From positions 1 through 57,275 of the forward strand of contig CAJOOY010000054.1 of the NCBI GenBank assembly GCA_905236385.1: 57,275 bases of DNA, in the 5' to 3' direction. Under the pieces are notes generated by a model. That model was not told the origin of the DNA. It searched no databases and saw nothing but the letters and a program-made list of their open reading frames with translations. This DNA is from an uncultured Spirochaetia bacterium. GTDB taxonomy: Bacteria; Spirochaetota; Spirochaetia; Sphaerochaetales; Sphaerochaetaceae. Shown here in pieces: positions 35,879 through 44,017 of this stretch (the stretch's first letter is position 1; each line of letters opens with the position of its first letter). Position numbers and translations under genes: made by a program.

Positions 35879-36510
35879 GGCTCTGTATTTAAAAGCCAAG
35901 CCATTCCCTTAGCTACCCTCAAATCAGCATCAGTAAAATGGTTCCCTCTATTTAATTCAAAATAGCAGTTCTTCCCTTCTTTAAGTAGCTTCTCATACTG
36001 CTTTTTCATGCACTGCCCAACCGTAGCCATAACAGGGTCCTTACTCTTCTCTTCCTTGTCTCCAAGACTTAAGTACACTTTTGAAGCCTTAACAGGATTC
36101 TTCTCTACAAAACTCAACCAAGATGGAAACCACACTGAAGGAGAGGCAGCACAGACACCGGAGAAGACAGGGCTTTGGGTTGAAGCCCAGAGAGTAAAGA
36201 GGCCGGCTAGTGAGTAACCACAGATGTATATAGTCTTACCTTCAAAAATATAGGGCTCTAAAACACCGATTATCTCAGAGAGAGTCTTCTCTGCTCCACT
36301 TCCAAATGCTTGTTTGCCAAACACTGGCGGGGCCTCCCACGGAGAGAGATCTTCAAACCATGAATTAACTCCATACACAAGCACTCCAAAGTCTCTTCTT
36401 TCAGTGAGAGAGCAAAGAGATGAGTACACATTTTCGGCGCTACCAAGCTCTTCTTTATCACATACATAAACAAAGAGAGTTTGATCAGTAGTGTCTCCGT
36501 AAACCTTCAT
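35869..36510 (-). CDS. Alpha/beta hydrolase, esterase-D-like
   Basis: 213 residues. Nucleophile elbow GYSLAGLF, a mid-sequence Asp in SLGDKEEKSKDP and a late His in NRGNHFTDADLR give the triad expected of putative-esterase (Esterase_D-type) proteins. It starts 9 nt after the ABC-2 permease gene and is likely co-transcribed with it. Short for its family; lacks a signal peptide, so cytoplasmic. Confidence 0.78.
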   Translation of the reverse strand: MKVYGDTTDQTLFVYVCDKEELGSAENVYSSLCSLTERRDFGVLVYGVNSWFEDLSPWEAPPVFGKQAFGSGAEKTLSEIIGVLEPYIFEGKTIYICGYSLAGLFTLWASTQSPVFSGVCAASPSVWFPSWLSFVEKNPVKASKVYLSLGDKEEKSKDPVMATVGQCMKKQYEKLLKEGKNCYFELNRGNHFTDADLRVAKGMAWLLNTEPQR

Positions 36511-36519
36511 GGATACACC

Positions 36520-38112
36520 TTACAGAGTGCAGAAAAGCTCTTTTCCCTTTCTCTTCATCCATGAGAAAAGAAGAATGAAAAGAACACAGAGCACAAAGCC
36601 ATAAATACCAGTGAGCAGGTACCCATTGATTCTACCCATGAAAACAATTGAAGGAACTAGGATCAAAGCAGCAAGAACCATGGCCTCTCCCAGAGAGAAG
36701 AGGACAGACATGCTCTGCTTTATGGCAACAGCCTCATTGATATAAGAGGTGTCTCCATGCTTCAAGTCGTTGAAAAGCCCTAGGAAGGCAACAACAAGAA
36801 TATAAAGTGCCATAACTGCAAGAGAAATGATAGCTTGCACAATGGAAAGCGGGAAAGTCACACTGACACTTATCTGCAAAAGCAGGAAAGGAACAAAGGT
36901 ATAGATAAAATGAAACCTTATCTTTGAGTTCAGAATCTCTTCAGTTCTCACAGGGAGGCTGCGTAAAATCCATATACTATTTCCTTCTGTAGAAACTGAA
37001 GGAGCAGTTATGTCGTTCATTGAAGCCATGGCACACAGAGCCCCGCTTATAATGGACACGGGAACTGTAAAACCAGAAAGAACAGCCCTGATTTTTCCTG
37101 AGAAGATAAGAAGGGCCACAGCGCCTATAAGAGCCATAATGCTTCCCAACATGCAGTTCATAACATAAATAGCGTTTGAGAAGACCTTTCTCCTCTCTCT
37201 TTCAAAGAGAGCCTTCTTAATGCTATTTGAGCGAATCATCTCTGCCTTGAATTTAACTTTCTTCTGTTTCTCAGTTATTCCCAAAATACGTACAAGAGAT
37301 CTTCCAACCAAAACTGTAACTGCGCAGATAAAGACTAGACTGATAACCAGGAAAAAAATTAGAGAGCTTACACTTCCGGCAAAGGCCCTTCCTGCAAGAC
37401 CCAGAGGATTTACAGAACCCTTCAAGACAGACAGGAAGGATGTTGGAACACTGCCTTCCAACAGCCCTGAGGCGGCTGAACCGGAAATGGTTCCGAAGCC
37501 AAAGGATATGAACATGACTCCAATCGCAGTGATAATCATGATTCCTGCCTGTTTATGACGCATCCGTGCGGTTACAAGACCAATCAGATATCCAAACAGT
37601 GTCGATATGGAGAGAACTACTGCGGGAAGCAAAAAAAGACAAAGGCCGAAGGTCACCGCGCTGATGAAAGTTACCGGAGCATTCTTTGCATATATTACAA
37701 AGGCAGGAATCAGACCCAGGGCTGTGAATACAAATGTGAACAAGTAAATGGAGCACAGACGAGAGAGAAGAATCTCATACGGCCTGATTGGGAGTGAAAG
37801 CATGACGGAATTGTCCTTGGACATGAACAATGACGAATAGATGATTATTACCGAAAGGAAAAGACTGAGCACGGAAGATATGATGATTGCAAACGCAAAG
37901 TATGCATCAGAATAACCGTGAGAGAGCCATGAGGCAGCTATGGAACCTAAGAAACCCGAGTACATCCTTATCAGGTTGAAAAGAATTAGAACATAGAGTA
38001 CACCGAACATAATCAGCCCGGACGGTTTTCTTCTTTTTCCGGTTTTCTGCTCCCAAAAGAACGAGCGGAAGGCCTCAAGCAGTTCCTTTCTTACAAGAGC
38101 TCTGAATCTCAT
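36520..38112 (-). CDS. ABC-2-type exporter permease
   Basis: About 530 residues, roughly twelve membrane helices in two halves with a cytoplasmic middle (KKVKFKAEMIRSNSIKKALFERERRK). Matches the putative ABC exporter group with long permeases next to a CcmA-like ATPase. Start set at ATG 38112, with GAGGAGG upstream; a longer frame runs into the ATPase gene. Substrate unknown. Confidence 0.8.
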   Translation of the reverse strand: MRFRALVRKELLEAFRSFFWEQKTGKRRKPSGLIMFGVLYVLILFNLIRMYSGFLGSIAASWLSHGYSDAYFAFAIIISSVLSLFLSVIIIYSSLFMSKDNSVMLSLPIRPYEILLSRLCSIYLFTFVFTALGLIPAFVIYAKNAPVTFISAVTFGLCLFLLPAVVLSISTLFGYLIGLVTARMRHKQAGIMIITAIGVMFISFGFGTISGSAASGLLEGSVPTSFLSVLKGSVNPLGLAGRAFAGSVSSLIFFLVISLVFICAVTVLVGRSLVRILGITEKQKKVKFKAEMIRSNSIKKALFERERRKVFSNAIYVMNCMLGSIMALIGAVALLIFSGKIRAVLSGFTVPVSIISGALCAMASMNDITAPSVSTEGNSIWILRSLPVRTEEILNSKIRFHFIYTFVPFLLLQISVSVTFPLSIVQAIISLAVMALYILVVAFLGLFNDLKHGDTSYINEAVAIKQSMSVLFSLGEAMVLAALILVPSIVFMGRINGYLLTGIYGFVLCVLFILLFSWMKRKGKELFCTL

Positions 38113-38113
38113 A

Positions 38114-38830
38114 TCAGTCCTCCTCTTTTTCTTCAAGCTCCAGGAACACCTGCTCAAGAGACTCGTCTCCCTTAACCTCTTCCATGGTGCCGCTCTTGAC
38201 GAGTTTCCCTTCCTTGATGATTGCTATCTTGTCACAGAGCTTTTCAGCAACCTCAAGAACATGGGTTGAGAAGAAGATACTTCCTCCGTTCTGGCAATGT
38301 TCTCTCATAATCTGCTTCAGGAGAAATGCCGCTTTAGGATCCAGACCTACAAACGGCTCATCCATTATAATCAGTTTTGGTTCATGAATAAGAGCGGCAA
38401 TTACTGCAAGCTTCTGCCTCATTCCGTGAGAATAGGAGCGCACGCTGTTCGCCAGATCTTCTGTCAACTCAAAGATTTCAGCATATTTTTTTATCTTCTC
38501 TTCCCTCTTGTCGAGAGGAACCTCAAAAATGTCTGAGATGAAGTTAAGATACTGTACACCTGACATAAACTCATATACATCCGGATTATCCGGTATATAT
38601 GCTATGCGTTTTTTGCTCTCCAGGCTGTTCTCAGCCACATTTATGCCGTCTATGGTTATTTTTCCGCTGTCAAAATTCAGAATGCCCACACAAGCCTTGA
38701 TGGTAGTGGTCTTGCCTGCACCGTTATGACCTATGAATCCATAGATTTCTCCCTTTCCAATGTGCAATGACAGATTATCTACTGCCTTCTTCTCTCCATA
38801 GGTTTTTGTAAGATTCTCAATAATAAGCAT
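38114..38830 (-). CDS. ABC-2-type exporter ATPase
   Basis: About 238 residues with Walker A GHNGAGKTT, signature YSHGMRQKLAVIA, Walker B LIIMDEPFVGLDP and FFSTHVLEVAE. The SHGM signature is typical of drug/antibiotic-type ABC-2 exporters. ATG 38830 has GGAGGTAAGC directly before it. One base separates it from the permease gene. Confidence 0.9.
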   Translation of the reverse strand: MLIIENLTKTYGEKKAVDNLSLHIGKGEIYGFIGHNGAGKTTTIKACVGILNFDSGKITIDGINVAENSLESKKRIAYIPDNPDVYEFMSGVQYLNFISDIFEVPLDKREEKIKKYAEIFELTEDLANSVRSYSHGMRQKLAVIAALIHEPKLIIMDEPFVGLDPKAAFLLKQIMREHCQNGGSIFFSTHVLEVAEKLCDKIAIIKEGKLVKSGTMEEVKGDESLEQVFLELEEKEED

Positions 38831-38892
38831 GCTTACCTCCATCTTTATTTTTCATTCTAACAATACTGATCAGCCCTTAAATAATAAAACAT

Positions 38893-38922
38893 AATAAAAG
38901 CCTTGCCAAACAGGACAAGGCC
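38893..38922 (-). terminator. Terminator of the SDR gene
   Basis: Minus strand GGCCTTG and CAAGGC form a stem with a 10-nt loop followed by TTTTATTATG. Confidence 0.7.
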
Positions 38923-38943
38923 GGATAATAAAATCAGAAAACC

Positions 38944-39732
38944 TCAGCTTGTTGCAGAGACCTTTGAGTCTACATGCATTCCCATACCTGCTGTGTGGGC
39001 TGAAACCTCTGAAGAGAGGTAAAGAACTGCGTTTGCAACTTCTTCCGGCTTTGCATAACGCTTGTCCATGGCATACGTGCCAGCAAGCATAGCCATAGCC
39101 TCTTCGTGAGTCATGGTGTCACCGAAGAAGTCTTTTTCAATTCTGAGCATCATAGGAGTATCTACAGGACCTGGGCAAACATAGTTTACAGGAATTCCTA
39201 CAGGACCAAGCTCAAGAGCAACACACTTTGTAAGACCAGCTACTGCATACTTTGAAGAAACATATGCACTGTTTCCAGCTGTTGGCTCATAAGCTGCTGC
39301 AGAAGCAACTACAACAACTGCACCCTTCTTCTTTTCAATGAGGGTTGGAGCTGCATACTTCATGGTAAGCATAACAGCAAAGACGTTCAGCATGTATGTC
39401 TGCTCGAAGAGATCCAGTGTCATATCCTGAACAGGATGTGCCTTTCCTTCATAACCTGCGTTTGGAACAACAATATCAAATGTTCCGAAATGAGCCTTTG
39501 CATTGTCTATGAAGCCCTTAATCTCCTCTTCTTTTCTGAGGTCAGCTACAAAACCTGCAACCTTTCCCTTGTACTCTGAAAGTTCAGCGAGAAGCTTATC
39601 AACTTTTTCCTGGCTTGTTGATGAGAAAGCAACCTTTGCACCTTCTGCGAGGAAGCCCTTAACAATTGCGCTACCAATTCCACCTGTACCGCCGGTAACA
39701 AGTGCTACTTTGTCTTTGAGTTTAAGATCCAT
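38944..39732 (-). CDS. Short-chain dehydrogenase/reductase
   Basis: 262 residues. TGGTGGIGSA (about 14-23) binds NAD(P), NAGY follows strand 4, and the catalytic Ser and Tyr-x-x-x-Lys are in SAAAYEPTAGNSAYVSSK. The C-terminal GMGMHVD is the usual cofactor-domain end. Close to FabG/3-hydroxyacyl or 3-hydroxybutyrate-type SDRs; substrate unknown. Monocistronic with own promoter and terminator. Confidence 0.9.
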   Translation of the reverse strand: MDLKLKDKVALVTGGTGGIGSAIVKGFLAEGAKVAFSSTSQEKVDKLLAELSEYKGKVAGFVADLRKEEEIKGFIDNAKAHFGTFDIVVPNAGYEGKAHPVQDMTLDLFEQTYMLNVFAVMLTMKYAAPTLIEKKKGAVVVVASAAAYEPTAGNSAYVSSKYAVAGLTKCVALELGPVGIPVNYVCPGPVDTPMMLRIEKDFFGDTMTHEEAMAMLAGTYAMDKRYAKPEEVANAVLYLSSEVSAHTAGMGMHVDSKVSATS

Positions 39733-39814
39733 TTTTTACCTCTCTAACTGACCTACTCACACGATTAAAATCGTTGGTTTTCCCGTGCTTGATTCATAAT
39801 TATTGCCAATAAAT

Positions 39815-39843
39815 AATTTATTATCGATATATCACTTTGTCAA
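39815..39843 (-). promoter_or_regulatory. Promoter of the SDR gene
   Basis: Minus strand consensus TTGACA (39843-39838), 17-nt spacer, TAAATT (39820-39815). Confidence 0.6.
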
Positions 39844-39867
39844 CAAAAAAAGAAATAAACCAAAACC

Positions 39868-40779
39868 TTAAAACAGCTCGTATGCAAAACGTGGATAAGC
39901 GTCTTCCTCTACATGAATTATCCCACGCCTAACAAAGCCACAGCGCTCAAGTAGTTTCTGCATAATAGAGTTGTCAGGGTGGGTATCTATCCTTAAACTT
40001 TCACATCTGCTATAGGCCCACTCGAGACAGAACCTGCCAACGCTTCTGAAACCGGAATCGGTGGCTATTCTATGAACCACCCCATAGCTACTTGGTCCTT
40101 TCCACTCTCCGCCTTCTATCTTCCTGTATGTTGGCTCTATATCTGTTCCGAAGTCAAAATAGAAAGTTCCCACTATCTCTCCTCTATACAAACTGACATA
40201 GCTCTTCTCTCTTCTTATATCTTCTCTGATATGGCTCTCAGGTGGCCAGTTAGTTGGTCCCCACTGGTTTGGGTTTCCATGCTCAGCCATAAAAACTCTG
40301 GCCTCTTTGTAAAGCTCCATGATTCTTGGAAGATCCCCCTCTAAAGAGTGCCTAATACTAAAGCTATCAATTACAGTTATTCCAGCCTCTTTCAAAAGAG
40401 AAGCAAAGACGCCAGATCCTTTAATCCTCAGGCCAGAAAAACTTCCGTCATAGATTTGATTAACACCACAGGAAGGACTGAGGCTACTGAGAACAACAAA
40501 GTCTGGCTTACTCTCAAGAACTCTATGAAAGCACTTTTCAGCCCCTTCCTTAAAAGGCCCTGTTACATCTACTCCGTCTTTAGTTACAACTCGGCCACTG
40601 ACTATCTCAGCAGGGGTTCTTGGGCAAGGAAGACCTCCTTCTATTTCAGGGCAGAGAGGAACAACTGTGCAGCCTTCAGTTAACTGCAGAACGCTTTCAT
40701 TTTTATTGTTCTTTCCGTCGTACCTGCAGTTGAAACCAAGAAGACAGGCACTGACAGCCACCACTCTTTTATTTTTCAT
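39868..40779 (-). CDS. TudS-like (DUF523) domain fused to a GNAT acetyltransferase
   Basis: About 303 residues. Residues 1-140 are DUF523: SACLLGFNCRYDG, PLCPEIEGGLPCPR and SSLSPSCGVNQIYDG supply the three Cys that hold a [4Fe-4S] cluster in thiouracil desulfidase TudS. Residues about 145-303 form a GNAT domain (MELYKEARVFM, VGTFYFDFG, VHRIATDSGFRSVG as acetyl-CoA loop region, NSIMQKLLERCGFVRRGI). ATG 40779 follows AGGGAAGC. It overlaps the flavin-binding gene upstream, so it ends a four-gene operon. Confidence 0.85.
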   Translation of the reverse strand: MKNKRVVAVSACLLGFNCRYDGKNNKNESVLQLTEGCTVVPLCPEIEGGLPCPRTPAEIVSGRVVTKDGVDVTGPFKEGAEKCFHRVLESKPDFVVLSSLSPSCGVNQIYDGSFSGLRIKGSGVFASLLKEAGITVIDSFSIRHSLEGDLPRIMELYKEARVFMAEHGNPNQWGPTNWPPESHIREDIRREKSYVSLYRGEIVGTFYFDFGTDIEPTYRKIEGGEWKGPSSYGVVHRIATDSGFRSVGRFCLEWAYSRCESLRIDTHPDNSIMQKLLERCGFVRRGIIHVEEDAYPRFAYELF

Positions 40780-41248
40780 GGACAAGCTTCCCTGTCATGT
40801 GTTCTATGCTTATACAAACCATGTTTACTCTTGCATAGGCTCTATTCATCTCGTCTTCAAGCTCAGGTTTTGTCGGAATGTATTTCTCTCCGAATCTCCT
40901 GCAGATGTTATATTTTTCTTCCCCTTCCTCCATGATAGAAGCTCTACCAAACACAACCACGCTTGTGACATAGTATGACCAATCTTCTTTTTGATAACCG
41001 CTGTCGTGGACGGTAAAACACACCTTATCATATCTTTTAATGGCATCCAGCTTATGGCCTTCCCTTGAGCAGTGAAAGAATATCCGGTTACTCTCTCTGT
41101 CATACAAAAAGTTAATCGGGACCGCATACGGATACCCCTCATCCCCCAAAACAGCCAGAACACCGCGTTTTTCCTCACAAAGGATGCGTTTACACTCCTC
41201 TTCTGAAACCTGTTGCCTGTTTCTTCTCATTTCACGGAACATATTCAT
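40769..41248 (-). CDS. Pyridoxamine 5'-phosphate oxidase-fold protein, NimA-like
   Basis: 159 residues. CKRILCEEKRGVLAVLGDEGYPYAVPINF, FHCSREGHKLDAIKRYDKVCFTVHD and the late MVCISIEHMTGK match the 5-nitroimidazole reductase (NimA)-like flavin-binding family. Its function is likely a flavin or F420-type reductase. The ATG overlaps the stop of the oxidoreductase gene (ATGA). Confidence 0.88.
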   Translation of the reverse strand: MNMFREMRRNRQQVSEEECKRILCEEKRGVLAVLGDEGYPYAVPINFLYDRESNRIFFHCSREGHKLDAIKRYDKVCFTVHDSGYQKEDWSYYVTSVVVFGRASIMEEGEEKYNICRRFGEKYIPTKPELEDEMNRAYARVNMVCISIEHMTGKLVHEK

Positions 41249-42216
41249 TTCTCCATAGGATACTTAAGTCCCCAGTCTTTTCTTATTCCATCCATAATCC
41301 TCAAGACATTCACAGTCTCATCAAGAGGCATGGACCACGACTCTGTCCTTCCCTCTCTTATGGCGTTCACACACTCTCTGAATTCATATTCGTAACCGCT
41401 TATCTGAGGAGGAACGACTGTTTTACTAACAAGTTCATGCTCAGAATCATAGACAGATATAGATTCAGGATTGTTTATGTTTTCAACTATGACATAGCCT
41501 TTTGTCCCATAAAATACCCCCTGCCTATCTGAAATGCAGTACATACCGCTTGAGATATTTGCCAGTCTTCCGTCAGCATAATGAATGGTTATGAAGTTAT
41601 TTGCATCCACTCCCAGATCTGTCTTTTGAACAGAACTGTCAATCTTCACTATATCTGAGCCAAAGTTCATCAAAGCAAAGTTAATCCCATAAATTCCAAC
41701 ATCCAGAAGTGCCCCTCCTGCAAGAGAAGGCTCACGCAGCCTCTCCTTGTCTGCTACACTGTAGAAGAGATTTGCACTAAGAGCCTTCACTTCTCCTATA
41801 ACACCACTGTTGAATATGTTCAGAATCATCTGTCTGGAAGGCATGTATCTGGTCCAGATGGCCTCAGCTACAAAGATTCCATGTTTTCTTGAATATTCTC
41901 TTACTATCTCAGCCTGCTCTGCGTTTACAGTAAAAGATTTTTCACAGATAACTGGCTTTCCATGACGAAGACAGAGCATCATATGCTCATAGTGGTGGGA
42001 ATGGGGAGACGTTATGTATACAAGCTCAACAAGCGGATCTTCAACCATCTGCTCATAGCTTCCATAGGCTTTCTCAAAACCCAGTTCAGAACGGAATGCT
42101 TCTGCCTTCTCCAGTGTTCTTGAAGCCACGGCGTAGCATTCTATTTCTTCCATTGCTTTAAGCGTAAGACAGACTTTCCGGGCAATTCTTCCGGTTCCAA
42201 GTACTCCAATTCTCAT
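41245..42216 (-). CDS. Gfo/Idh/MocA-family oxidoreductase
   Basis: 323 residues. N-terminal Rossmann GVLGTGRIARK, YITSPHSHHYEH, the Glu-Lys pair in GKPVICEKSFTVNA, and the C-terminal substrate domain with LLDVGIYGINFALM. These are NAD(P)-dependent sugar dehydrogenases or isomerases. It shares 4 nt with each neighbour. Beside a CE15-like esterase it may act on a uronic acid or methyl-sugar product; this is inference. Confidence 0.92.
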   Translation of the reverse strand: MRIGVLGTGRIARKVCLTLKAMEEIECYAVASRTLEKAEAFRSELGFEKAYGSYEQMVEDPLVELVYITSPHSHHYEHMMLCLRHGKPVICEKSFTVNAEQAEIVREYSRKHGIFVAEAIWTRYMPSRQMILNIFNSGVIGEVKALSANLFYSVADKERLREPSLAGGALLDVGIYGINFALMNFGSDIVKIDSSVQKTDLGVDANNFITIHYADGRLANISSGMYCISDRQGVFYGTKGYVIVENINNPESISVYDSEHELVSKTVVPPQISGYEYEFRECVNAIREGRTESWSMPLDETVNVLRIMDGIRKDWGLKYPMEK

Positions 42217-43316
42217 ACCGTACCCCCTTTTCTGTTTTTCAAGAATTCAATTACACAGCTCCAGTCAAAAGAATTACAATCATGATCTCCCTCTCTGACA
42301 TGGTAGCCAAGAATATCTCCACTCAGCACCTTTCCCAGAGGAGGGAATACTGATGTACCAAGTCCCTTGTAACCCAATTTCTCATGAAAAGCGCTTACAA
42401 GTGCACAGCCTTCAAATTCCTTCTCAGGGTCCGACCAGGTATCTTCAATGGCACTGCTGACATAGAGAGGTCTTGGAGCTATCAGGGCCAGCAGCATGTG
42501 CTGGTCAAATGGAAGAGTTTCTTCTTTACCTGAGTACTTTTTGAAACCATCACATGACCAGTATGGATAGCGCTCCGTAATATCCTTTATCCGCTCACCG
42601 CCCTTTCCTCTGAATATGGCAGCACCACAACAGCCGGGATTACATGCGTAAACAGATGTGAATATCTGATACTGGGCTCCAGCCCACAATGCCGTCTTCG
42701 CGCCACGGGAGAAGCCACTTACATTTATCTCCCTTGACGTGAAACCCAAAGAGGAAAGAAGGGAGGCCACCTTCTGTGCTCCCCATGCCCAGGCACCTAT
42801 GGTGCACCAGTCTCCGGGAGGATACATGTAAAGAATGTCATGTGTGGTGTACACAGGAGAGTCTGCACTCAGTTCATCAACAAAACAGTCAACTGCGACA
42901 AATCCTTCTTCAGCCAGACGGAAGGCAGGAAAAACGCCTCCTTTGTCGTAGTCCTTAAAACTGAAGACAGTATTTGAGTAGACTTTTGGATTATGGGAGA
43001 AAGGGTTTATGTAAAGAACAACAGGCTTGTCTTTCCGGTCAGTCTTACAGGTTACTGTAAATTTCAGACCGCAGTAAGAAGAGCCTTTGGTGAAACAAAG
43101 GCCGTAGAGGTACCTCTCCATACCATTTTCAAACTTAAGATGTTCAAGGCAGACACAGGACTCACTGTCAAAACTGATGTCCGGTGTAGTACCGAACATT
43201 TCATGCCTGAAAAGAGAACGAATTTCTTCCCGTCTTTCATTCCAGTTCTCAAGATCTTTGTCATCTCTGATAATCTGTGGCATGCTCATAATCCAATCAT
43301 ACATCACTGCATGCAT
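42213..43316 (-). CDS. CE15-like glucuronoyl esterase / acetyl xylan esterase-type hydrolase
   Basis: About 367 residues, no signal peptide. GFSRGAKTALWAGAQ holds the nucleophile Ser in the form typical of CE15 (G-x-SRxGK), followed by CNPGCCGAA, the acidic stretch AIEDTWSDPEKE and the late His in YHVREGDHDC. CE15 enzymes cleave ester links between lignin and glucuronoxylan. Being cytoplasmic it probably handles imported oligosaccharides. ATG 43316 is preferred (GGAAG 9 nt upstream) but several downstream ATGs exist. First gene of the operon running to the TudS-GNAT gene. Confidence 0.8.
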   Translation of the reverse strand: MHAVMYDWIMSMPQIIRDDKDLENWNERREEIRSLFRHEMFGTTPDISFDSESCVCLEHLKFENGMERYLYGLCFTKGSSYCGLKFTVTCKTDRKDKPVVLYINPFSHNPKVYSNTVFSFKDYDKGGVFPAFRLAEEGFVAVDCFVDELSADSPVYTTHDILYMYPPGDWCTIGAWAWGAQKVASLLSSLGFTSREINVSGFSRGAKTALWAGAQYQIFTSVYACNPGCCGAAIFRGKGGERIKDITERYPYWSCDGFKKYSGKEETLPFDQHMLLALIAPRPLYVSSAIEDTWSDPEKEFEGCALVSAFHEKLGYKGLGTSVFPPLGKVLSGDILGYHVREGDHDCNSFDWSCVIEFLKNRKGGTV

Positions 43317-43371
43317 AAATACCAACTTCCATGTCTTGCATTTGGGAAAAGAGAAGATAAAATGATTGATT

Positions 43372-43765
43372 ATGGTAAGAGAAATAATACACAGCGAGAA
43401 GTTGCACTGAGGAAGACATGTTCCTGTATGACGACCTTATGGACACGTTGAAAGAACACAGCAATGAGTGTGTGGGCATAGCAGCAAATATGATTGGTGT
43501 ACAGAAAAAAGCAATCATCTTCAAAGAGGAAGACGGCTCTTATACTGTCATGTTCAACCCACAGATAATCAGCTCATCAGAAGAAACCTATACTGCCCAG
43601 GAAGGGTGTCTTTCTCTTAAGGGCCAAAGAAAAACAAGACGTTATAAAAGCATAGAAGTTTTGTTCCTAAATAAAAAATTCTGCCAGAGAATAAGAACCC
43701 TTGAGGGCTTTACCGCCCAGATTGTCCAGCATGAGATAGACCACACTCAAGGCATACTTATCTGA
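43372..43765 (+). pseudogene. Peptide deformylase-like gene with N-terminal deletion/frameshift
   Basis: The body ECVGIAANMIG, EGCLSLKGQ and QHEIDHTQGILI carries the deformylase metal ligands (Cys and two His) and catalytic Glu. The expected N-terminus MVREIIHSEKL starts at ATG 43372 in another frame and hits TGA at 43408-43410; the second frame resumes with TEEDMFLYDDL around 43406. About ten codons and the frame are lost between them. An internal ATG at 43418 could still give a 115-residue protein. It is a small, second-type deformylase; whether the product works is unknown. Confidence 0.7.
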
Positions 43766-44004
43766 ATCTTTTTCGGATTGTTCTCTTCATAAAGAATAGT
43801 CACAGCGCCTCCTTCCTGAGGGATCTGAGAAGACACACCATACCATTTTCTTTTAGTATATTCCTTACCGTCAACGCTGTATCTGACTTTCACAATGTGT
43901 GGAAAACGGGCTCCATCCACCGGGCTTGTTCTCAAAGCTTTAGTATTCACCTTGAATCAAATCTGAGTTCTGACAGATATGACTGTTCCTGTTGTTTTCA
44001 GCAT
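43747..44004 (-). pseudogene. DUF3592-like small protein gene interrupted by in-frame TGA
   Basis: From ATG 44004 (after GGAGGGAAGA) the frame reads MLKTTGTVISVRTQI, then TGA (43959-43957), then FKVNTKALRTSPVDGARFPHIV and YSVDGKEYTKRKWYGV to a stop at 43747. In relatives I recall, a Trp stands about where the TGA is, so a TGG-to-TGA change is likely. A GTG at 43950 could restart a 67-residue product but has no ribosome site. It follows hipA by 13 nt. TGA is a normal stop elsewhere in the window, so reassignment is not the answer. Confidence 0.6.
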
Positions 44005-44017
44005 TCTTCCCTCCTAT

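Noticed and set aside
43957-43959. TGA read as Trp or selenocysteine (recoding)
   Set aside because: TGA is a normal stop in many genes here (for example tig and clpX neighbours), and no SECIS-like stem follows.
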